Below are positions 44,653 through 55,499 of a DNA stretch of 64,000 bases, piece by piece. The notes beneath the pieces are model-generated. The model saw nothing but the letters and a program-made list of their open reading frames with translations. It was not told the origin of the DNA and ran no database searches. The stretch covers positions 124,001 through 188,000 of the forward strand of contig JABANP010000027.1 in the NCBI GenBank assembly GCA_013115135.1, given 5' to 3'. This DNA is from Perkinsus olseni (lineage: Eukaryota > Perkinsozoa > Perkinsida > Perkinsidae). Positions within the stretch are counted from its first letter, which is position 1, and every line of letters starts with the position of its first letter. Position numbers and translations under genes: made by a program.

Positions 44653-45828
44653 ATGAAATCTCCTGCGCACGCCATGGCCCTGGAGGTCAGGCTTTTCGAG
44701 GATCTTGTGAAGGCGCGCGGTAGATGTGGTGATCTGAAGGAAGTTTTAGGAGAGTTTTGCGCGAGGTTGACTAGGACACGGTGGGAGCTGGAGGCACCTG
44801 ATGGCGAGTTGGTGTTGAACCCACCACCATCATACATCTTCGTTATGAATGAGGATCTGTGTGGTGTCTATCCCACCCCTACTGGTGTATATATTAGGAA
44901 ACCATTAGAACGTGGAGAGGAGGTCATGGTACTACAGCCAGGCTTTCAAGGTACCAAGGCTGTCTACTATTATAATAACAACAAATCACAACTATTCGTA
45001 TTGTGTGAGGATAATCGTAAGGTGATTATTTACGACCTGAGTGCCTCACCAGAGCGGCCCGGAGTTACCTCGGAGGTCCTCGGCCTGCCCGGATTGGCGA
45101 CGTGTTATAGTCGTAAGATGGACATGGTCAGCAACGATGACTACATCTTCATCCTCATAGCCACTGGTCATCTCTTCTACATCATCCGTAGGGACATTCG
45201 AGACACTGTGCAGGCATACCTAGGCTGGGCCACAGACGGCACTACAGGCCGATGCCGCCACCTCCTGCTGGACCCGCGGCGACCATGGGCTGTGAGAGTT
45301 ATCACGGTCGCTAACTACGAGTTCTTTGTCATCGATCTGGTATTGCAGCAGTATGTGAGGTGGGGTGGAATTCCTCATTTCTCCGAGTCCAGGACTCTCA
45401 AAATACGAAATCCTATTGGCGGCTATGACGAGCCTTTGGTGACGGTCATCCCAATATAGCCGGGCTTGTGCGGTGTTGTTACTCGCGAACATCATGGTGT
45501 GAGCAAGGAGAGGGCCGCCATCCACCTCGTGAATGGATCCTTCAGGCAGCTCGGACCACGTGTGACGTTAACGGATAACTATCAAGAGGCCTATCACATG
45601 CAAATCCTCAACGGTCCTGCGGATACCGCATACGTGTTGAGGAGGGACACGACCTTCACCGTGGATACTTACCCTTACCTGCGTGAAGATGACGGTGAAC
45701 TGAAGCTGACTCGGGATGGCAGGTGTCCTGCTGCGTCGGACAGCGTCATCTCCGATGTTTGTCCGGATGACCCGAAGAGATTGACTACATACCGCTACGG
45801 CTCCTATCACGAATATCCTTGGTATTGA
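44653..45828 (+). pseudogene. Tandem paralogue B, frame interrupted by one in-frame TAG
   Basis: It starts MKSPAHAMALEVRLFEDLVK and runs parallel to copy A, with the same PPPSYIFVMNEDLCGVYPTP and LIATGHLFYI blocks. At 45457-45459 TAG stands where copy A has GAG (VIPI-stop-PGLCGV against VVPI-E-PGLCSI). The same frame stays open for another 122 codons and keeps copy A's features: VTLTDNYQEAYHMQIL, GPADTAYVLRRDT, and DVCPDDPKRLTTYRY at the end. So only one substitution separates it from a full-length gene. It could be a young pseudogene, a sequencing error, or a gene read through at UAG. Confidence 0.7.
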
Positions 45829-46744
45829 ACCGACCTAAAGTTGCCGTTCGTTCCGCCACCAACATAGATTTTATTTAAGGTCTCTAGTGTTCATTGTTGT
45901 TGTTGTTGAGTCGAGTTTGGAACAGAGTTATGCAGGAACACAGCGCGGGTCGCTTGACAAGTGGGTTCATCAAGCTCTGCCTGATTGCAAGTACTATGTT
46001 TACACATTCAAAGGACTCGTCAACCGGTCGAGGAGGTCGCTCTGTTTCGATTTGGAAAGCACGTGTTCTTGGAGGTACAGTTCGAGCCGGAGTCGTTACC
46101 TCACCTTACTCGTCCCCTATTTTGTGTTTGGCACACAGCTCTGTCGGTCTCAGCTAGCGGCAGGTGTCAGCCCATTGCAGGGCTCTTGTGCGCGCCCTGA
46201 CCATTAGTTCCACGCATGCTGTGACGCTCAGACCAGTTACTGTGGCGAGTGTGCTCTGCAAACCGATTTTTTTCTTTGTACGGGGCAGGTTCAGCGTCCG
46301 ATTCATAGTTGTATATCGGCATAGTGCCCTGTCGTGCTTGGTCGGCGGTTGTATATGGCTATTGCTGTATATCTGCTTAATTGAGCCGCTGAGTCAAGAT
46401 GATAGCCCAATCCTGTGGTGTCTTGTGTTCGAGTCGAGGTTTGGCACGCGAAGGCAATGAACTGTACGATATGATTGGGACACCTTATCGGCATGCGGCG
46501 GTTTCACGTATTGTGAGGGAGCCCTGTTGCCGTGAAGGCAATAACAACTGTACACCAACACGTATACGTACAGCTCTTGTGTAGTATTAGACGGTTGCCC
46601 TATGTCCCGTAGACGGGAGATCTACTACCTCACAACACTGTGAACGCGAAGCAGCACATCTTCCGAAACACATGTCTCACAACACCCACAGTCATCACTG
46701 AATGACTCTCACAATAGAGTCATCAACAACGTACTTGTACACAT
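45829..46744. other. Spacer between convergent genes
   Basis: No domain-bearing frame is seen; there are only short ORFs. It should hold the 3' ends of the 44.6-kb gene (+) and of the 46.7-49.7-kb gene (-). Confidence 0.35.
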
Positions 46745-49651
46745 TCATCTCCCTCCCCTCACTGGCAGCTGACAGAACCGTATCGGCAACGCCACACTCG
46801 CTGGCTTACCCTCAATCCGAGACTCCAGCTCGTCATGAACGTTCCGATTGTGCCGAAGGAAGTAATCCTTGTCCACCTTCTGTGACCACATCCTCATACA
46901 CAAGTATCTGAAACAAAAGTACGCTCGCTGCGTCAGCCTAGAGTTGGCGGTGGTACTGGAAAGGAGACTGCTCCCACGCAATGGCCTTGTACATCCGGGT
47001 CCACTCGTATCCTGCGAAATAACATAGTGACTGAGGCGATGACGAAATCTAAGCTTCACCTCTCTGGCGCTGGGCGAGGCGTGCTGCTTCATTCCACGCC
47101 GCCTCGAACTCTTTCACTTTCGATCGATCCACCTGATAAAAGGTTGAAGGGACCGTCCAAGCCTGCAGCCCAAGCCCCTCACCTTATAGTATGTTATTTC
47201 AAGGTGGTCACTAGTTCGATTGGCCTGCTTATCCACGTACTTGTAGGCTCCTATCACCGACCCCATCACCACTGAATTAGGAACGGTCGCAGCCGGCCCG
47301 ACTAACGAACCCCCACCTCCTTGTATCCCCCACAGCAAGTTCTTCTCTGATACTGTGAGCTCGACGTACCATCGCCATGCCCTCGCCCTGACCAAAGGAC
47401 ATCTCAAATGATGAGAGGCGTGGCCACTTACGGGAAGCTGAACATGCTGTGGCGGAAAGGGTCAGTGAAAACTGCGGAGCTTTTCCAGTAATGGAACGAA
47501 CAAAATTCGACCGAAGACACAGAAACCACACACCATAACATCGTGTAACGTGGCATCACAGCTGTGCTGCACTCGGGTCACCGGGCTCTCTTGTGTCGGA
47601 GACCACCTCCACAATGGGTGCTCCGTGATGATCCCCCAGAGGACTTTCCGTGAATCCAACCAGACGCAAGGCCTGAAGAGAATGGGTTCGAGGGCGACGT
47701 GGAAAAAACCTTCTCCTCTTACGAAGGGCAGGTCGGTCTCCGCTAAATGGCCCAGCTTAGTCTTCCACGCCTTCAGCGTCACCCTATACGAGTTGCCGGG
47801 CGCCAGATCGCTGTATTCAACCACTTCGTCGCTGTCAGCCTTCCGGAAGATGTACCTTGCCATCCGCGTGACAGCAGCAAGCGGACGAATCAGACAAGAT
47901 GGCCTACTCTCCCAGAGTCGGGGTCCATGACAAACTGCCGCCATTGGTCCGACAAGTTGATACCGACGATATACTCCGGGAAGAGCTCGCTGCCGGTAAA
48001 GAGGAAGGGCGCGTACACCGGCGCCTGAGTCGAGGGGCGAGAATGGTTCGGCCCAGAAGACAGTAGAGTACCCTCTCCTCGGTCAGGGCCATGAACTTGT
48101 CTCTAGAATCTTCATCTGCTACAACAGAGGTGTCGATGAGCAAAGACAGCTTCGGGAAGAGCAAGTCCAGCTTGATAGGCTTCTCAGGGTCCTGAGCACA
48201 GCAAGTCTTCCCGACTCAACGCTCGATTCAGCCCACCCCCGCCTTGTGCGGTATCGTCAGGTTCATCAACCTAGCTCGCTTGGGAGCCGCCAAGTACAAT
48301 CCATGGGCTTCAATTTCAGCTCGCAACTAACAACAGAAGGCGTCCGGCCAAGCCCGACGAACTGAATGCCCCCCTACAACTTTAGACAGCACCGGCTTCC
48401 GTTCCCGGTCGAAGAGGCGGCAGTTCCGAATGTCCTGAGATCAGCCCAACTCCATGTCGTCCAACCCACCTAGCCTTGCCTGCACCAATCGCTTCTTCTC
48501 CTTGATGAGGTTGTCGAAAAGGTCCAACGCCCCCCGAGGACTCCCCTGCAGCATCGCTAAGTTCTCGTCACGGCAAGCGCAGACCGCCCGCACGTATTCT
48601 CGCACATCCTCTGCACCGAGCAAGGCCCTTCACGAGCCTCGAAGAGTGCCTTCTCCCTACCATCCTGAATGAACCGGGATGATATCGGCTCCGTGTAGAG
48701 CCAGCTGGAAGGATTCTTCTCGCAGCTGATGTAGAGCCGCGAGCCCCCCGGGAGCAGCGCTATCCGCCGGAGGTGGCTCACGGCTCGAGGATATCGGTGA
48801 TCGATATTATCGAACCTAGCAGGACACGGCCATGTGACCACGCCGAGCACAGCCATCGGGAATCCTGTCAGATGGCGTCCATATAAACTGAGCTACAGCC
48901 AGGTGCGCAGACACGATGACAATCTGAGGAACTGCCAGTAGGCGACTCACACTAGGCCAAGATTCCGCCAATACCGCCACTTGTCCATGAGCATCCACCT
49001 GGAAAGGAGATCACGCGGAAGAATCTCAGGCGCGAACAAGGGAAAGGCACCCCTGAGAGGCCTTCCCGAAGGAACCCAGCTAGCTGAAATTACCAACGAC
49101 GAGCAGCCGAGGCACCCTTGCTGCAGACACTCTTGCCGACTCTCACCGTAGACGAGAGGGCAAAAGTAAATACATGACAGCAGGGGAGAGGGTGATCGAG
49201 GAAGACCCACCCTCTTCTCATCCACCGAACTCGAGAGAGGTTCTCGTAGTTGTCCGCATCCACGCCGTCTGACTTGCCATTCAATAGACGCATGTACTCT
49301 TGCGTTTTGGCAAAGTCCCGACACTCCAAATAGAAGAGTTTGGATGCCACGAACCCGAGGCACTGAGAGAGGCAAAGGCTGGGACCAGTCCAGGCGAAGG
49401 GAGGCGTCGTCACCTGAGCCCCCCTAAGGGCCCACCATTCTTTTATAGCGTCCTTATAGGAGTGGCAGCTGGCACGGTCCTCTTGATAGTAGCAGTCCCA
49501 CCTAACAACGACGCTGCCAGCGGGGCCAGCAACCGATGGGCCACAACAGTAGAAGGTCATCCGCCAAGATGAGAGGAAGGCGAGGCCCGACTCACAGGCA
49601 TATAGTAGAGCCCAAGCCGATGCCAATGGTGCTCAGCTTAAGCGCACTCAT
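46745..49651 (-). CDS. Unassigned multi-exon membrane protein
   Basis: The ATG at 49649-49651 gives MSALKLSTIGIGLGSTICL, a hydrophobic N-terminus, spliced over about 80 bp to VVVRWDCYYQEDRASCHSYK. Further exons read YLECRDFAKTQEYMRLLNG, EDVREYVRAVCACRDENLAM (48610-48550), KPIKLDLLFPKLSLLIDTSV (48180-48120), PVYAPFLFTGSELFPEYIVG and INLSDQWRQFVMDPDSGR (48040-47910), MARYIFRKADSDEVVEYSDL (47860-47800), a hydrophobic MVCGFCVFGRILFVPLLEKL (47530-47475), VVMGSVIGAYKYVDKQANRT (47275-47215) spliced to VDRSKVKEFEAAWNEAARLA, and GYEWTRMYKAIAWEQSPFQY near 47000. Several Cys and a hydrophobic start suggest a secretory-pathway luminal domain with membrane helices towards the C-terminus. I do not recognise the family. 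The 3' end near 46745 is approximate. Confidence 0.55.
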
Positions 49652-49983
49652 CTTGCACAGCGGTCGAGCAACACGCACAAGGAACAAACTGAAATACTCC
49701 CGAGTGCCCAACTCCCCGAGTGAAGGACTCTCATCCTTGTTGCACGAGACCCTCTATGAACAACAGGTCACGAGACAGTACACCCCACCACGACCCAACC
49801 CGTGAGACGGTCAGGTAGGATCAATGACGTTGTCCAGTTCACCGGAAGGGCCTCTAGCCATCACGGGATTCTGACTAGCACGCACCGCTATCAGACTAGA
49901 CTTGAATTGAGCACTCAACGCCGCGCAACAGTCGATGATAATCTTACACAAGTAGTACACATCCAAACAGTGTTACACAATGG

Positions 49984-50929
49984 CTAGACACAATCCAGTT
50001 CTACTGGCGGCTCTGTGCCGCCGGTCGACGGTCCGTCTGCAGAATGCTTCGGATGGCCGAACTGTCGGGCCGCTGCCTCTTCGCGCTCCAGAACAGCGTT
50101 CCCTCCACCCAGTGAGATCTCGCGAGTTTCCAGCTGCATGCAAAGATATCTGACGGGATACGGTGAGGATGGACACAAGGGGACTGGTGGAAGGCTCCCG
50201 ATAAAAGCAGCGGAAACCGCGACAGCCAGTGCGATCGTCAGGGGCCTTACTCGCCAAGCAGCACCGTTATCGTTGCAGCGGCGACGTGCCAGAGCCACCA
50301 TGAAACTGAGACGACCAACCGGTATCCCATGATTCGTGCATGGTCTGGTATGCGCTCCCAAGTACTACAATAGGAGGGTATTCGGCCCATCTGGATCCAC
50401 GTCGATGTCAAGTGCCATATATGATACGTTACAACGAAATCCAAGCACTTCTTAGCACGCTCCACTATATAGGTAAGAACAATCGACCTGAGGACACCAA
50501 GCATGACCGGTGCTCGGCCTACTAAGATACCACCAACCCCTCCGTGAAGTGCACTGTTCGAGATAAGATTCCTCCTCATCGCCACCCACCTTACATCAGA
50601 GGACTCATCAAAACCAAAACAGTGGTCATGATCGTGCTCTCAGTATCCCCAAACCCGACGTTGTCATCTCGGAAGAGTCGACTCTGACGAAGACCACCCT
50701 TGTCATTAACACACAGCTGCAACGCACTACCACAGCCACGGGCAAACCACAGAGTTGGTCGAGGGTACATACTCCCGCGACCAACAGGAGGTAGTAGCAG
50801 GCCTGAAGAGATGGGGTTCCACCAACGGCAACACGAGTCCTTCCCTCCTACCTGCATGGCCAGTATCTGCATGCATATGAACTTCGGATTGAAAACTTCC
50901 TTGCCGAAAAATCTTCCGCCGCTCGCCAT
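49984..50929 (-). CDS. SYS1: SYS1-like Golgi membrane protein
   Basis: SYS1 is a four-helix Golgi protein that recruits the small GTPase ARFRP1/ARL3. ATG 50927-50929 starts GGRFFGKEVFNPKFICMQIL, equivalent to the FDPxLILSQIxLMQ opening of SYS1. Middle exons include GFGDTESTIMTTVLVLMS (position of GFSTPPGRLSMxSF). Then YIVERAKKCLDFVVTYHIWH (50465-50405) matches the diagnostic RxKxCLDFxxTxHxxHLL motif, and after further introns VLLGE and YLCMQLETREISLG (50165-50110) match GEYLCMRxELKEI. The C-terminal tail is polar. Length of about 160-190 residues fits the family. Four or five short exons. Confidence 0.82.
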
Positions 50930-51443
50930 GAGGGTCAATCACATAATAGCTGCCATGAAGCCTCACCTCCCGCGAACGCAACAGCAAGCGAAACAATCGT
51001 CATCATCACCAGCGGGAGTCGTCGGCGGCGAAGTGAGTATCTTAGGTTGAAATATACTAAGTGTAACTAAGTCTAACAATAGTCTACAAATTGGCTCTAG
51101 TCGTCTAAGGCGGTCAGCAGACGTGGAACAAGCAACCTGATACGCTACCAGTACCAGATATTAGTCATTATAGAGGTCCCGAGTTCGATCCTCGGGCCGG
51201 GTATTATGGGTAGCAGGAACAACAAACTGATCCGCACATGGCAACGGAGCACACCTTGAACGAATTAAAACTCGGTTGTCCTATCTACAGAGGCTCTCCG
51301 CAAGGCAAAATTGTGTAGTCATCTAGGACGCTGCGGAAAGCCTAGTTGACGTAAGAATTCAAGATCCGAGCTTCTTGCGGGCTAACTCGGTGCCCTCGAA
51401 GCCCCTGGTCGTCTGACTGAGATCGATACGGCTGCTCAATTTA
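50930..51443. other. Intergenic, with a tRNA-like T-arm
   Basis: No coding motif. A T-arm-like hairpin at 51179-51203 is listed separately. Confidence 0.4.
51179..51203 (+). other. T-arm and B-box-like sequence, possible tRNA remnant or pol III element
   Basis: CCGAG-TTCGATC-CTCGG makes a perfect T-stem and loop and contains the B-box consensus (GTTCGATCC), followed by GCCGGGT-A as a possible 3' acceptor strand. Upstream GTCT...AGAC (51098-51124) could form a D-stem, but I cannot find a matching 5' acceptor strand or a clear anticodon arm. It could be a tRNA pseudogene, an intron-split tRNA or a tRNA-derived element. Confidence 0.35.
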
Positions 51444-52185
51444 TCATATCTGAAATATTAGTACCGAATGCCTGCCGATCCAGCCCGCCGTTCCCTCATA
51501 GTACCCGAGCTTGGCCCAAAACTTGGTGACTGTCTCATCTTGCATCTCGACATACACCGATCGGCACTCCCGATGCTCCCTCAACCATGCGCAAAGTACG
51601 TCGTCGAGAAGTCGGCCGAAGCCCTGTCCTCTGCACGAGAAAGTAGTTCGGCCTGAAGGCGTGCCTGTGGCGAGTCGTTATGGTGGCCTTGCCTTACTTC
51701 GCTTGAACTTGAGTTCGTCCGCCGTGGCAAAGAGCAAGATCATTGCATCACGGGCGACCGAGTCATATCGATAGAGACAGGAGCCAAGGACGACGGGGCG
51801 AGCCTTACTCGCCTCTTCCTCGAATATCTGACAAGTCACGAAGCAATTACCACTCAGAAAAGGAGAGCTTCCTTACGCATAAGCTGGCACAATGCATACT
51901 GCAGCCAGAGAAGAAGCTTCGTTCGAAGAGTATCTTCAGCTCGCAGGAGGGGAAGTCCTTCATGAACAAACCGTAGCCGAGACATTTCCTGTAGTCCGAG
52001 ACAACCTCATGAACCTACTCCAGCGAACAGGCTATTGAGGGGAAGATATGCCTAACGAACTCACCAAATGGAGCTGCCTACTGCCAGCATCTCCTCGTTT
52101 CGCGACAGCAGCCTTGCTCAGCCTTCGACTTCGTCTCGTCGGCACTTCGCACGTACTCAGCCGCATTACGCCGATAGTTTGGCAT
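51444..52185 (-). CDS. GNAT-fold N-acetyltransferase
   Basis: The last exon carries GQGFGRLLDDVLCAWLREHR (51630-51570), matching the acetyl-CoA-binding Q/R-x-x-G-x-G/A motif of GNAT enzymes, then SVYVEMQDETVTKFWAKLGY, matching the F-W-x-K-L-G-F motif that closes the fold, and stops at TGA 51444-51446. Upstream exons read VHEVVSDYRKCLGYGLFMKD (51985-51930), FPSCELKILFERSFFSGC and SKARPVVLGSCLYRYDSVAR. The first exon near 52185-52060 reads MRLSTCEVPTRRSRRLSKAA and ends at a good GTGAGT donor. The substrate cannot be told. A Lys/Arg-rich exon at 52545-52858 on the same strand joins in phase and may be the true N-terminus. Confidence 0.65.
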
Positions 52186-52287
52186 ATCTGGAAGAATTCA
52201 GGTAACCATGAGCAACATGGGGAACCAGGGAATGAGCAGTAATAGTATCCTACTCGCAGCAAGCGGGACAACAAAACACGACGAAAA

Positions 52288-52359
52288 TAACCCCGGCGGG
52301 ACTTGAACCCGCAACCTTCGGCTCCGGAAACCGACGCGCTTCCATTGCGCCACGAGGTC
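52288..52359 (-). tRNA. tRNA-Arg (CCG)
   Basis: On the minus strand, acceptor GACCTCG pairs with CGGGGTT with several G-T pairs. The D-arm is GCGC...GCGC, the anticodon arm TCGGT-TTCCGGA-GCCGA with anticodon CCG, and the T-arm GCGGG-TTCAAGT-CCCGC. Length is 72 with no intron. It lies between a Lys-rich exon and the first GNAT exon on the same strand. Confidence 0.9.
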
Positions 52360-52516
52360 GGATGACAAAGGCCCTGGAGGCGCTTCGATCTTCGGTAACA
52401 AGGATATCAGTTGAAGAGTAGAATAGGACAGTCGACGGCACAAATGCTATTGAATACTGAGCGCGCTAACACTACCAGCGAGGCGGCCACTACAGTAACT
52501 CGATCAACCGACTCGA

Positions 52517-52858
52517 TCAACCGAGACACATGACCCCAATTACCTCAACAAGACGATCTCTGATAGGCTCGCAAGCGGTGGAACGATTGGACCTCCGAGT
52601 GACCGGGCCTTCAGGTTTGTCCGTCAGGGCTTCCTTGATCGGAGCAGGCGGAGGGCTCTTACGCGCCTTCCTCGCTTTACGAGGGAGCGCCACCTCCGTC
52701 TCGCTAAGTTTACGTTTTGGAGCCTTCTTGCAGGCCACCCTCGCTCCACCTTTACGAGGTGCGGCAGCCTTCTTAGCGCCAGACACGACTTCCCTCGCAG
52801 CGAGGCTGAGCAGCCTAGGGCTACAGCGGGTGGAACACAAGCCGGCCTGGGATGGCAT
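52517..52858 (-). CDS. Lys/Arg/Pro-rich nuclear-type protein or first exon of the GNAT gene
   Basis: ATG 52856-52858 opens MPSQAGLCSTRCSPRLLSLA, then a strongly basic stretch (SGAKKAAAPRKGGARVACKK; PRKARKARKSPPPAPIKEAL; GPVTRRSNRSTACEPIRD) typical of disordered chromatin-associated tails. It either stops at 52517 or splices at GAG|GTAATTGG near 52545 and continues into the GNAT exon in phase. Histone-tail-like composition would fit an acetyltransferase acting in the nucleus, but that is inference. Confidence 0.5.
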   Translation of the reverse strand: MPSQAGLCSTRCSPRLLSLAAREVVSGAKKAAAPRKGGARVACKKAPKRKLSETEVALPRKARKARKSPPPAPIKEALTDKPEGPVTRRSNRSTACEPIRDRLVEVIGVMCLG

Positions 52859-53064
52859 AAAACTAAAAAGAGGGACAAGCGGCTAACAGGAGTCCACTAG
52901 GCGAGCCATACCCCCACAACCCCTACTGAGATGATCTCGGCGCGATTCAGAACGAAACCGGCGGTACGGATCCGTAGAAACTAGATGAGCTTATCAACGT
53001 TAGGAGGTTATTGTAGTAGGTAACGTACAATACACCAAAGTGGCTCCTACCGGCCTAGGCCACC

Positions 53065-54830
53065 TCAGAACCGAGGCTTCCTCTTCCGTCCAGTGTACCT
53101 GAGTCGAAATGAGCCAAGCCAGAGACTTCTGACGTCTTACTTCGAATCATGCTTGACGTCGCGGCCCTTGGGAGCGATAACGGTCTTTCTTCTCCTGAAT
53201 CCAACTGCGAGACTTGACGGCTGCCTGAAAGCGCAAAAGCCACTCAGTGACGACAGCAGCCCCTCTACGGCAAAACTACCCGTCCCTCGTGTATCTGATC
53301 TCTCCTTCTCAGACCTCTCTTCGCGTTCATTCTTCCCGCGTTCCGCACAGCCGAGCCACCCTCAGCGAGTGCATCACCGCCAGCTGTGCCGGTCAAACCT
53401 TGCGGCACCGCCCCATTGAATCCTGCATAGCAACGTCACAAAGTTGGCCGCGTGAAAATCCAAGTTATCAGAAGATTAGAAAACCGAATGGGCGCCTAAG
53501 TTCACACCATCCAGCAACCCAATCCCCGAAACCTATCACAAGCTCCGAAACAATCCTCATGTGGCGAAAATAGCCTCCACGACCTCGAATTACGATCAGC
53601 CCAATGAGCTACGATAGACTATGTCGAGTAGCGCACGGAAGAAGCTCGAAGAGGTGGCCGAGAGGCAACAATGTTTACTACCCGCGTATAAGACAAGGAA
53701 ATGCTTCTTCGCCTTGGAAGAATGAGGGAAGTCGACAACCAACCCGCCGCCGAAACCCGAACGCATGGCTGCACTTGTGATCATCTCAACCTGATGAGGC
53801 AATCATGATAAGTGCTACAACATTCGGCTCCACTGAAGAACTCATCCTCGAGCAAACAGAATGTGCGGCAAGCCTAGTCACTACCTGTTCTCCACTCTCT
53901 GGATAAAACTGTAGTACGGCTCTACCGCCCTTCTTCAAGCAATTGAATAAGTCCTGGAAGAACTTCCTCAGCCGTCGGTACGGCTCATGACCTGAAGATA
54001 CCATATGACCGAGGGACATAGGGACGGCCGTTCATCACCTTTAACGTCCGAGTTACAGAGCCACTGCAGAGCTGAGATCGATATACATCCATCGAAGGTG
54101 CCAGGACGGAACCCAAAGCCCTGACATAGGAGATTCTCAGGTGGATTCACTAGGTATGAGGTGACTAGGGTCAGCCGAATCGGAAGTACAGAAAATTACC
54201 TGTCCCATATCCCCTAGGAGAAAGTCTCCGCTCTCATCAACCTGACAACTACGGCATTGACATCACCACTAACGCAGCGAGACTCGCTTTTCATCAGGCT
54301 GATTGAATCAGCATTCTATATGCGAGATGTACGGCAACCCTTGTGAGATGATGCACAATCCTGCGGCGACCACCACCTCATAGAGAGACTCGATACTACC
54401 TCTCGCTCTAGAGCCACGTTTAGCATAGCTGACGATATATCCAGACCAACAAAGAAATGGCCATGATCACCAAGGACGCCTCCTGAAATCCCTGAGCCTA
54501 CTCCAACATCCAGGACCTGTTGATGAGAATGGGAGCCAAGTGTCAAAGTGCGCTATTAATACCAGGCTTGGTTCGTCATCACTGAGCATCATCAACTCGA
54601 TGGCTCGCTCGGTCATCTTGCTCTGGATGTCAATCATGCGGCTGTTCGCCGCGTATCTGAATATTCCGAGTTAACAATAGAGGACTACATGAGTATGGAA
54701 ATTCGTTTGCCAATACTGATCTTCGCAGTGCTATCAGCCAGTATAATGCCAAACTCCCCCATTACTTCTCGGCCATATCTTCATCATAGAAGAACTCCGG
54801 CGGGGCTATATGCTCTGGCCGAGACGCCAT
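53065..54830 (-). CDS. BUD23: BUD23/WBSCR22 18S rRNA guanine-N7 methyltransferase
   Basis: BUD23 with TRM112 methylates a conserved guanine (yeast G1575) of 18S rRNA during small-subunit assembly. ATG 54828-54830 starts [20 protein letters not shown], then [20 protein letters not shown] (54640-54580), [20 protein letters not shown] (54520-54465, SAM-binding motif I), [39 protein letters not shown] (54110-54050), [16 protein letters not shown] (53920-53870), [20 protein letters not shown] (53770-53715) and the basic tail [25 protein letters not shown] and [10 protein letters not shown], stop 53065-53067. The tail changes frame by +1 near 53162-53168, between RSQG and RDVK, although both sides match the family. 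About seven short introns. All core motifs are intact. Confidence 0.92.
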
Positions 54831-55270
54831 GTGTGGATGGGAAAAGGAACCACTGGAACGTCGTCCACTACCGCGACCTTCGAGCTCCAGACCAGCGAGA
54901 CAACGCACCCAAGCCCGAAGACCTGCTTACGCAGAGTGTCCCCGCAACGGCGGTGTGATGTGCTGATTTATCGGTAGCGGAGTATACACGGCTCTATTGC
55001 GAAATCAAATGTCAATTGTGGGTTTGGAAACACACAGGAATTCCTTTCCGCGCGGCACTTTCCCGAGTCATTTCCGGGATCGTACGGCGCAAGCACAAGC
55101 CGAGTCAATATGGCCGACAGCACGCCGATGGCGGCAGACGCGTCGCCGTCTTTTGAAGCCCATCTCGTTTGAAGGGAGCTCGTACATTTGAGGAAAGGTT
55201 GTCTCTACCTAGACATAAGCGAAAGAGCATTCTTACACGTGGCCGCCATCGAGGCGCCCAAGATGTCCAC
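54831..55270. other. Spacer upstream of BUD23
   Basis: No conserved frame is seen. It should carry the BUD23 promoter. The tRNA-Val follows on the other strand. Confidence 0.35.
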
Positions 55271-55342
55271 GCCGGGATAGTCTAGTGGTTATGACGTCTG
55301 CCTTACACGCAGAAGGTCGCGGGTTCGACCCCGCTCCTGGTA
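55271..55342 (+). tRNA. tRNA-Val (TAC)
   Basis: Acceptor GCCGGGA pairs with TCCTGGT through two G-T pairs. The D-arm region is TAGTCTAGTGGTTATGAC, the anticodon arm TCTGC-CTTACAC-GCAGA with anticodon TAC, and the T-arm GCGGG-TTCGACC-CCGCT. It is 72 nt without an intron. Confidence 0.92.
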
Positions 55343-55499
55343 TATTGTGCTTCCAAATTTCTACTCCAAACGGGCTATACATACTGTAGCTTCTGGATAT
55401 CCGCTGTAGATACTGGAGTTTGAGTTATATACCTGGCAGCCAGGTCCTGGCTTACCAGGCATACTCGAAGGCATTGAAAGGAAGATAAAAACAGACACC

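Noticed and set aside
47462..47944. Identity of the 46.7-49.7-kb gene as a TMEM43/LUMA protein.
   Set aside because: Only one helix (GFCVFGRILFVPLLEKL) resembles it; the rest of the exons do not follow the family.
52198..52443. A minus-strand frame containing ...QWKRVGFRSRRLRVQVPPG....
   Set aside because: This is a translation of the tRNA-Arg gene, a common false ORF.
53247..53573. A 108-codon plus-strand frame.
   Set aside because: It runs opposite to clear BUD23 exons and shows no motif.
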